From NCBI GenBank assembly GCA_949502025.1, contig CATBCG010000073.1, positions 50,747-114,746 on the forward strand: DNA of 64,000 nt. Direction: 5' to 3'. Position 1 is the first letter of the stretch. Each line of letters opens with the position of its first letter. Shown piece after piece: positions 59,992 through 64,000 of the stretch. The stretch comes from MGBC131033 sp910585655 (lineage in GTDB: Bacteria > Bacillota > Clostridia > Lachnospirales > Lachnospiraceae). Under the pieces are notes generated by a model. The model did not search any database. It was not told where the DNA came from and saw nothing but the letters and a program-made list of their open reading frames with translations. A program made the translations under genes and the position numbers.

Positions 59992-60906
59992 ATGTTGGAT
60001 ATATGTTTGCTGGGGACGGGAGGGATGATGCCGTTGCCAAACCGCCATCTGACATCCCTGATGGCAAGATACAATGGAAGCAGCATTTTAATTGACTGCG
60101 GAGAGGGAACACAGGTAGCAATCCGAAAAAAGGGCTGGAGCGTACATTCGATTGATGTGATTTGCATTACGCATTTTCACGGCGATCATATCAGCGGGCT
60201 TCCAGGACTGCTGCTTTCTATGGGCAATGCCGATCGGACGGAACCCGTTACGGTAGTCGGACCAAAGGGACTTGAGCGGGTAGTAAGTGCGCTAAGAGTG
60301 ATAGCGCCGGAACTCCCGTTTGAACTGCATTTTATAGAACTGGAAGAACAAAACGTTTCCCTGTCACTGTGCGGCTGCACGATAGAAGCGTTTCGCGTAC
60401 AGCATAACGTGGTTTGCTATGGTTATACGATTCTTGTACATCGTGCCGGACGGTTTTTGCCGGAAAAGGCAAAGGAAAATAACGTACCGCAAAAGTGCTG
60501 GAGTCGCTTGCAAAAAGGGGAGACCGTAGACTTCGAGGGGCAGCAATATACACCGGAACTGGTATTAGGTCCGCCGAGAAAAGGCATCAAGCTGACGTAT
60601 TGTACGGATACCCGTCCGATTTCACGGATTGCAGAGCAGGCGGAAAATGCCGATCTGTTTATTTGCGAAGGGATGTATGGTGGTCATGAAAACGATAAAA
60701 AAGCCAGAGAAAAAAAGCATATGACTTTTTTGGAAGCAGCGGCTCTAGCCAAAGAGGCGAAAGTTGCAAGGCTGTGGCTGACGCATTACAGCCCGTCGAT
60801 TGGCCGACCGGAGGACTATTTAGAGGAGGTTTCCGAAGTATTTTCGGAGAGCTGGGCAGGAAAAGACGGGAAAACAACAACATTGATATTTGATCAGTCA
60901 GAATAG
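59992..60906 (+). CDS. rnz: Ribonuclease Z
   Basis: A 304-residue metallo-beta-lactamase-fold endonuclease that trims tRNA 3' trailers. The metal motif is ITHFHGDHISGLPGLLLSMG. SILIDCGEGTQVAI precedes it. CTDTRPI, the EGMYGG segment and LTHYSPSIGRPEDY supply further ligands. The start at 59992 has GAGGAG seven bases upstream; the longer frame begins within rimI at 59953. It lies near two CCA-less tRNA-Ser genes, typical substrates. Confidence 0.92.
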   Translation: MLDICLLGTGGMMPLPNRHLTSLMARYNGSSILIDCGEGTQVAIRKKGWSVHSIDVICITHFHGDHISGLPGLLLSMGNADRTEPVTVVGPKGLERVVSALRVIAPELPFELHFIELEEQNVSLSLCGCTIEAFRVQHNVVCYGYTILVHRAGRFLPEKAKENNVPQKCWSRLQKGETVDFEGQQYTPELVLGPPRKGIKLTYCTDTRPISRIAEQAENADLFICEGMYGGHENDKKAREKKHMTFLEAAALAKEAKVARLWLTHYSPSIGRPEDYLEEVSEVFSESWAGKDGKTTTLIFDQSE

Positions 60907-60923
60907 TCGGGGGAGGTATAGAG

Positions 60924-61514
60924 ATGAAAAAGGCTCGTAAAGGAACGGTTTTAACGATTATCATTATGCTTGTAGTGGTGGCAGGAATTGGCGCCGCGTT
61001 TTTTTGGGTAAGAAAAAATCGGGGAAAAGAGATAAAACGAGAAAAAACAGAGGTGGAAAAGCTGTTAGAAAACGATTTGGAGGAGAACTATCCGGGAAAT
61101 GCGAGAGAAGTGGTCAAGACTTACAACCGTATTATGAAATGCTTTTACAACGAACCTCTCTCCGACGAACAGTTAAACGGACTGGCAGGACAGGCACGGA
61201 TCTTATTTGATACCGAGCTTTTAAAGCGGAATCCTTTGGAAAGCTATCTCGTGGCGTTGGAAGCGGAAATTGCGGAATATCACGAAAAAAAGAGAACCAT
61301 TTCGACGATTACGCTGCAGGATTATGAAGATATTCGTTTTGAGACAAAAGGAGAATATAACACGGCTTCTCTGCTTTCTTGTTATCGAATGTCAGAAGGC
61401 ACGCAGACGTTAAAGAGCAATCTTCGCTATTATTTACGGGAAGATGAAGAGGGAAGATGGCGGATTTTATTCTGGGAAGTATCAAACGAAGACTTTGAGC
61501 AGACGGAGGAGTGA
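60924..61514 (+). CDS. Single-span membrane-anchored protein, unknown
   Basis: A 196-residue protein with a basic N-terminus and one membrane helix (about residues 9-28, [20 protein letters not shown]), probably a type II anchor. The outer part is charged. It has [20 protein letters not shown], then [40 protein letters not shown] and a C-terminal beta region ending [21 protein letters not shown] do not recognise the family. It sits between rnz and tsaD with seven bases to tsaD, so it is expressed with the tRNA-modification genes. Its function is unknown. Confidence 0.7.
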   Translation: MKKARKGTVLTIIIMLVVVAGIGAAFFWVRKNRGKEIKREKTEVEKLLENDLEENYPGNAREVVKTYNRIMKCFYNEPLSDEQLNGLAGQARILFDTELLKRNPLESYLVALEAEIAEYHEKKRTISTITLQDYEDIRFETKGEYNTASLLSCYRMSEGTQTLKSNLRYYLREDEEGRWRILFWEVSNEDFEQTEE

Positions 61515-61521
61515 GAAAGGC

Positions 61522-62550
61522 ATGGAAAAGGAACAGGGATTAAATATTTTAGCAATCGAATCCTCCTGTGACGAAACGGCAGCGGCAGTTGTACGGGACG
61601 GCAGACAGGTGCTGTCTAACGTGATTGCCTCGCAAATCGAGATTCACCAGCAATACGGCGGGGTAGTACCGGAAATTGCATCCAGAAAGCATATCGAAAA
61701 GATCAATCAGGTAATAGAGGAGGCACTGTCGGCAGCAGGAACGACGCTGCCGGAGATAGACGCGGTGGGCGTGACGTATGGACCTGGCTTGGTCGGCGCG
61801 CTGTTAGTCGGGGTCTCGGCAGCCAAGGCTCTTGCTTATGCAGCCAAAAAGCCGTTGATAGGCGTACATCATATCGAAGGGCATATTTCGGCAAATTATA
61901 TTGCCCATCCGGATTTGCAGCCGCCGTTTTTATGTTTGGTTGTCTCCGGGGGACATACGCATTTGGTCATTGTCAAGGAATATGGTGTATATGAAATCAT
62001 CGGACAGACGAGAGACGACGCCGCCGGAGAGGCGTTTGACAAGGTGGCAAGGGCGATTGGGCTGGGCTATCCGGGAGGACCGAAGATTCAAAAGCTGGCG
62101 CAGGAGGGAGACAAAACTGCCATTCCTTTTCCACGCGCCAAAATCGAAGGAGCCGAATATGATTTTAGCTTTAGCGGAGTGAAATCTGCCGTATTGAATT
62201 ATCTTAACTCCTGTGAAATGAAGCAGGAGACAGTGAACCGGGCAGACGTAGCAGCTTCGTTCCAGGAGGCGGTAGTAGAGGTATTGGTGGAACATACCAT
62301 TCGTGCGGCAAAGCGTCTGGGGATTTATAAAATCGCGCTGGCAGGCGGAGTGGCTTCTAATGCGGCGCTGCGGGCGGGGATGGATTTGGCATGCAGCCGC
62401 AGAGGCTATCAGCTTTGCTATCCGGAGCCGTTGCTTTGTACGGACAATGCAGCAATGATTGGAGCCGCCGCCTACTATGAATATCTTCGCGGAGTACGGC
62501 ATGGACTGGAACTAAACGCAGTACCGAATTTGAAAATCGGAAAACGCTAA
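61522..62550 (+). CDS. tsaD: tRNA N6-threonylcarbamoyladenosine transferase TsaD
   Basis: A 342-residue ASKHA enzyme, the catalytic subunit for t6[20 protein letters not shown] opens it. The metal-binding pair lies in [49 protein letters not shown] and [14 protein letters not shown] follow, then [16 protein letters not shown]. The ATG at 61522 has GAGAAAGG upstream; the frame to 61444 overlaps the previous gene. Length is standard. Confidence 0.95.
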   Translation: MEKEQGLNILAIESSCDETAAAVVRDGRQVLSNVIASQIEIHQQYGGVVPEIASRKHIEKINQVIEEALSAAGTTLPEIDAVGVTYGPGLVGALLVGVSAAKALAYAAKKPLIGVHHIEGHISANYIAHPDLQPPFLCLVVSGGHTHLVIVKEYGVYEIIGQTRDDAAGEAFDKVARAIGLGYPGGPKIQKLAQEGDKTAIPFPRAKIEGAEYDFSFSGVKSAVLNYLNSCEMKQETVNRADVAASFQEAVVEVLVEHTIRAAKRLGIYKIALAGGVASNAALRAGMDLACSRRGYQLCYPEPLLCTDNAAMIGAAAYYEYLRGVRHGLELNAVPNLKIGKR

Positions 62551-62648
62551 CATAAGCTTCTGGAACTCCGGAAATTCTTGGAATTCTGGAGTTTCTAAAA
62601 ATTCTGCATAAAACTGGAAAAACAAGAGATAGAAAGGGGAAGAAAAGG

Positions 62649-63341
62649 ATGGAGAAGGCTCTGCATGTTGCAATCGTCCTGGCTGCCGGAAGAGGAAGCC
62701 GGATGAACAGCAAAGTACCAAAGCAGTACCTGTTGTTGGAGGGAAGGCCGTTGGTCTGCCATTGCCTGGATACTTTAGAGGCGAGTCCGCGCATCGATCA
62801 GATCGTGTTGGTCGTCGGCGTGGGAGAGGTGGAATATGCCAGAAACGAGATTGTAAGAGCCTATTCGTACAAAAAAATATCTGCAGTAGTAGAGGGCGGG
62901 ACAGAACGTTATCTTTCCGTCAGCTATGCGTTGGATTACTTAGACGGACGGCTTCCGAACGGTTCTTATGTTTATATTCACGACGGAGCAAGACCTTATT
63001 TGGAGGAAGACCTATTAGAACGTCTCTATCAGACGGTTTGCAAAGAAGGCGCCTGTATTGCAGCAGTGCCGGTAAAAGACACGATAAAACAGGTAAATAA
63101 AGACAAAAAAATAGAGGAGACGCCGGAACGGAGCCGTCTTTGGATGGCGCAGACTCCGCAGGTCTTTTCCTATGCCTTAATCCGGGACGCTTACCGTAGA
63201 TTGTTAGAGGAAGGGAAAACGGAAGGCATTACCGATGATGCCCAAGTGATAGAGCGGATGGACGGTCAGGCGGTAACGATAGTAGAGGGCAGTTATCGGA
63301 ACCGAAAAATCACGACGCCGGAGGATTTGACAGCCGGATAG
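62649..63341 (+). CDS. ispD: 2-C-methyl-D-erythritol 4-phosphate cytidylyltransferase
   Basis: A 230-residue enzyme of the MEP isoprenoid pathway: VLAAGRGSRMNSKVPKQYLLL (CTP loop), VVEGGTERYLSVSYALDYL, VYIHDGARPYLEEDL, VPVKDTIKQVN, WMAQTPQVFSYALIRDAY and a final RKITTPEDL. It converts MEP and CTP to CDP-ME. AGAAAGGGGAAG is upstream. A weak AACTCC/GGAGTT hairpin lies in the gap behind tsaD. Confidence 0.95.
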   Translation: MEKALHVAIVLAAGRGSRMNSKVPKQYLLLEGRPLVCHCLDTLEASPRIDQIVLVVGVGEVEYARNEIVRAYSYKKISAVVEGGTERYLSVSYALDYLDGRLPNGSYVYIHDGARPYLEEDLLERLYQTVCKEGACIAAVPVKDTIKQVNKDKKIEETPERSRLWMAQTPQVFSYALIRDAYRRLLEEGKTEGITDDAQVIERMDGQAVTIVEGSYRNRKITTPEDLTAG

Positions 63342-63383
63342 AAGAAGGAATTGCATCTTTTGAAAAAAAGTAGAAAAAAGTAG

Positions 63384-63465
63384 TTGACAAGTAATTAAGA
63401 AGGTGCTATACTAAGCAAGCCGCTTTGATACAGCTTCTGTTATGAAGTTAAGAGCTGTTATCAAA
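63384..63465 (+). promoter_or_regulatory. Strong promoter with downstream hairpin, no gene behind it
   Basis: TTGACA (63384-63389), 17-base spacer, TATACT (63407-63412). About 12 bases later a hairpin TTTGATACAGCT/AGCTGTTATCAAA (63424-63435, 63453-63465, one bulge) follows. It may be an upstream tandem promoter of the tRNA genes. Confidence 0.7.
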
Positions 63466-63502
63466 TAAGGGAAAAAGGACACAAAAAAGTAAAAAGAGAT
63501 GC

Positions 63503-63531
63503 TTGACAAACGAAATTCCAAGTGCTATAAT
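63503..63531 (+). promoter_or_regulatory. Strong promoter of the tRNA-Ser genes
   Basis: TTGACA (63503-63508), 17-base spacer, TATAAT (63526-63531), placed 14 bases before the first tRNA. It shares the GTGCTATA-TAAGCA context with the promoter at 63384. Confidence 0.85.
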
Positions 63532-63545
63532 AAGCAGGCAACTTT

Positions 63546-63630
63546 GGAGAGGTGTCCGAGCGGTTTAAGGAGCTGGTCTTGAAAACCAGTGATCCATCCG
63601 GGTCCGTGGGTTCGAATCCCACCTTCTCCG
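63546..63630 (+). tRNA. tRNA-Ser (anticodon TGA)
   Basis: Acceptor GGAGAGG (63546-63552) pairs with CTTCTCC before discriminator G63630. The anticodon arm is CTGGT-CTTGAAA-ACCAG, giving TGA. A long variable arm and the GGTTCGAATCC T-loop are present. CCA is not encoded; TTT follows. Confidence 0.95.
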
Positions 63631-63715
63631 TTTGACAGGATTTATAGGAGAATAGAGAAGGACAAGCTTTGCTGGAAGATGTTTTTGGCAGGCGTTTCCT
63701 AAGATAGATTTAGCT

Positions 63716-63804
63716 GGAGAAATACCCAAGAGGCTGAAGGGGCTCCCCTGGAAAGGGAGTAGGTCGTTAATAGCGGCGCGAGGGTTCAAATCCCTCTTTC
63801 TCCG
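63716..63804 (+). tRNA. tRNA-Ser (anticodon GGA)
   Basis: Acceptor GGAGAAA (63716-63722) pairs with TTTCTCC before discriminator G63804. The anticodon arm is CTCCC-CTGGAAA-GGGAG, giving GGA. It has a long class II variable arm and GGGTTCAAATCCC. CCA is not encoded. Confidence 0.95.
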
Positions 63805-63882
63805 TTTGGTTGGAAGTAGTCATACGACAAATTCAAGTAAAAAAGATTTAAAAAGAAAATCAAAAAAACTTGAAAAAAGTAG

Positions 63883-64000
63883 TTGACAAACAGAAAACCA
63901 TGTGATATACTAGCAAAGCTGACTGCGACAGACAGTTCCACAAAACAACAGGAACTGCCACAGAACAGGAAGCAAAGAACCTTGATAATTAAACAATGAA
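63883..64000 (+). promoter_or_regulatory. Strong promoter and leader, probably of an rRNA operon beyond the window
   Basis: TTGACA (63883-63888), 17-base spacer, TATACT (63906-63911), behind an A-rich UP-like tract. The leader has a CAGTTCC/GGAACTG hairpin (63933-63939, 63951-63957) and ends CTTGATAATTAAACAATGAA, a sequence type common just before 16S genes in Clostridia. The rRNA itself is not in the window. Confidence 0.65.

Overview
The window looks like a chromosomal segment of a flagellated, Gram-positive member of the Clostridia, most likely Lachnospiraceae. The evidence is the gene families (long-form HPF, GlgC/GlgD pair, FeoB with a Cys-rich partner, DegV, CvfB, YvyF, FatA-type thioesterase), the strong AGGAGG ribosome sites, the TTGACA/TATAAT-like promoters, the Bacillus-like order mbl-flhO-flhP and the SEC-C zinc tail on SecA. 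No phage or complete insertion sequence is visible.

Layout. 1-6.3 kb: 3' end of an HscC-like Hsp70, a membrane acyltransferase, two SAM methyltransferases and a divergent methionyl-tRNA synthetase-like gene. 6.3-11.3 kb: accessory stretch with an esterase, an HTH regulator fused to a shortened FlhA-type cytoplasmic domain, a broken AlbA_2/Schlafen-type gene, and a PadR regulator with its membrane partner. 11.3-15.3 kb: queH, then a Fur-type iron operon (feoA, feoB, a 52-residue Cys-rich protein, a lipoprotein). 15.3-19.4 kb: chemoreceptor, a catalytic-domain-only tyrosine recombinase, DegV, a small membrane protein. 19.4-28 kb: flagellum-linked block with a Ca-loop protein behind a sigma-D-like promoter, mbl, flgF, flgG, a rod-binding protein, recD2, comF and yvyF. 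28-33.4 kb: CvfB and a thioesterase (minus strand), CPBP protease, thioredoxin reductase, secreted NlpC/P60 hydrolase. 33.4-34 kb: long intergenic region with a perfect palindrome and four DnaA boxes. 34-39.3 kb: hpf, secA, two structured repeats, prfB with a programmed frameshift, cheW. 39.3-43.9 kb: ACT regulator, hom, a phosphoglycerate-mutase-like proposed homoserine kinase, aspartate kinase. 44-55.2 kb: a complete glycogen locus (glgB, C, D, A, P and a GH13 debranching-type enzyme). 55.3-63.4 kb: tex, a YcxB-like gene, then tsaE-tsaB-rimI-rnz-hypothetical-tsaD and ispD. 63.4-64 kb: two tRNA-Ser genes without encoded CCA and a strong promoter with a leader that probably opens an rRNA operon beyond the window.

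How the parts fit: the glycogen genes cover synthesis (GlgC/GlgD make ADP-glucose, GlgA elongates, GlgB branches) and breakdown (GlgP, GH13). The hom to aspartokinase block is a threonine/methionine branch. The tsa genes make t6A on tRNAs, and rnz would trim CCA-less tRNAs such as the two serine tRNAs here. Flagellar and chemotaxis genes are scattered (MCP, CheW, basal-body block, YvyF, HTH-FlhA fusion).

Most worth a second look: the HTH-FlhA_C fusion; a repeated structured element (37510-37603 and 57489-57628) with conserved stems and an 8-nt bulge; prfB whose frameshift stop is TAA instead of TGA; a glycogen synthase with an AT-hook/H1-like N-terminal tail and an internal start; an off-origin DnaA-box cluster; and a Ca-loop protein possibly in the flagellar regulon.
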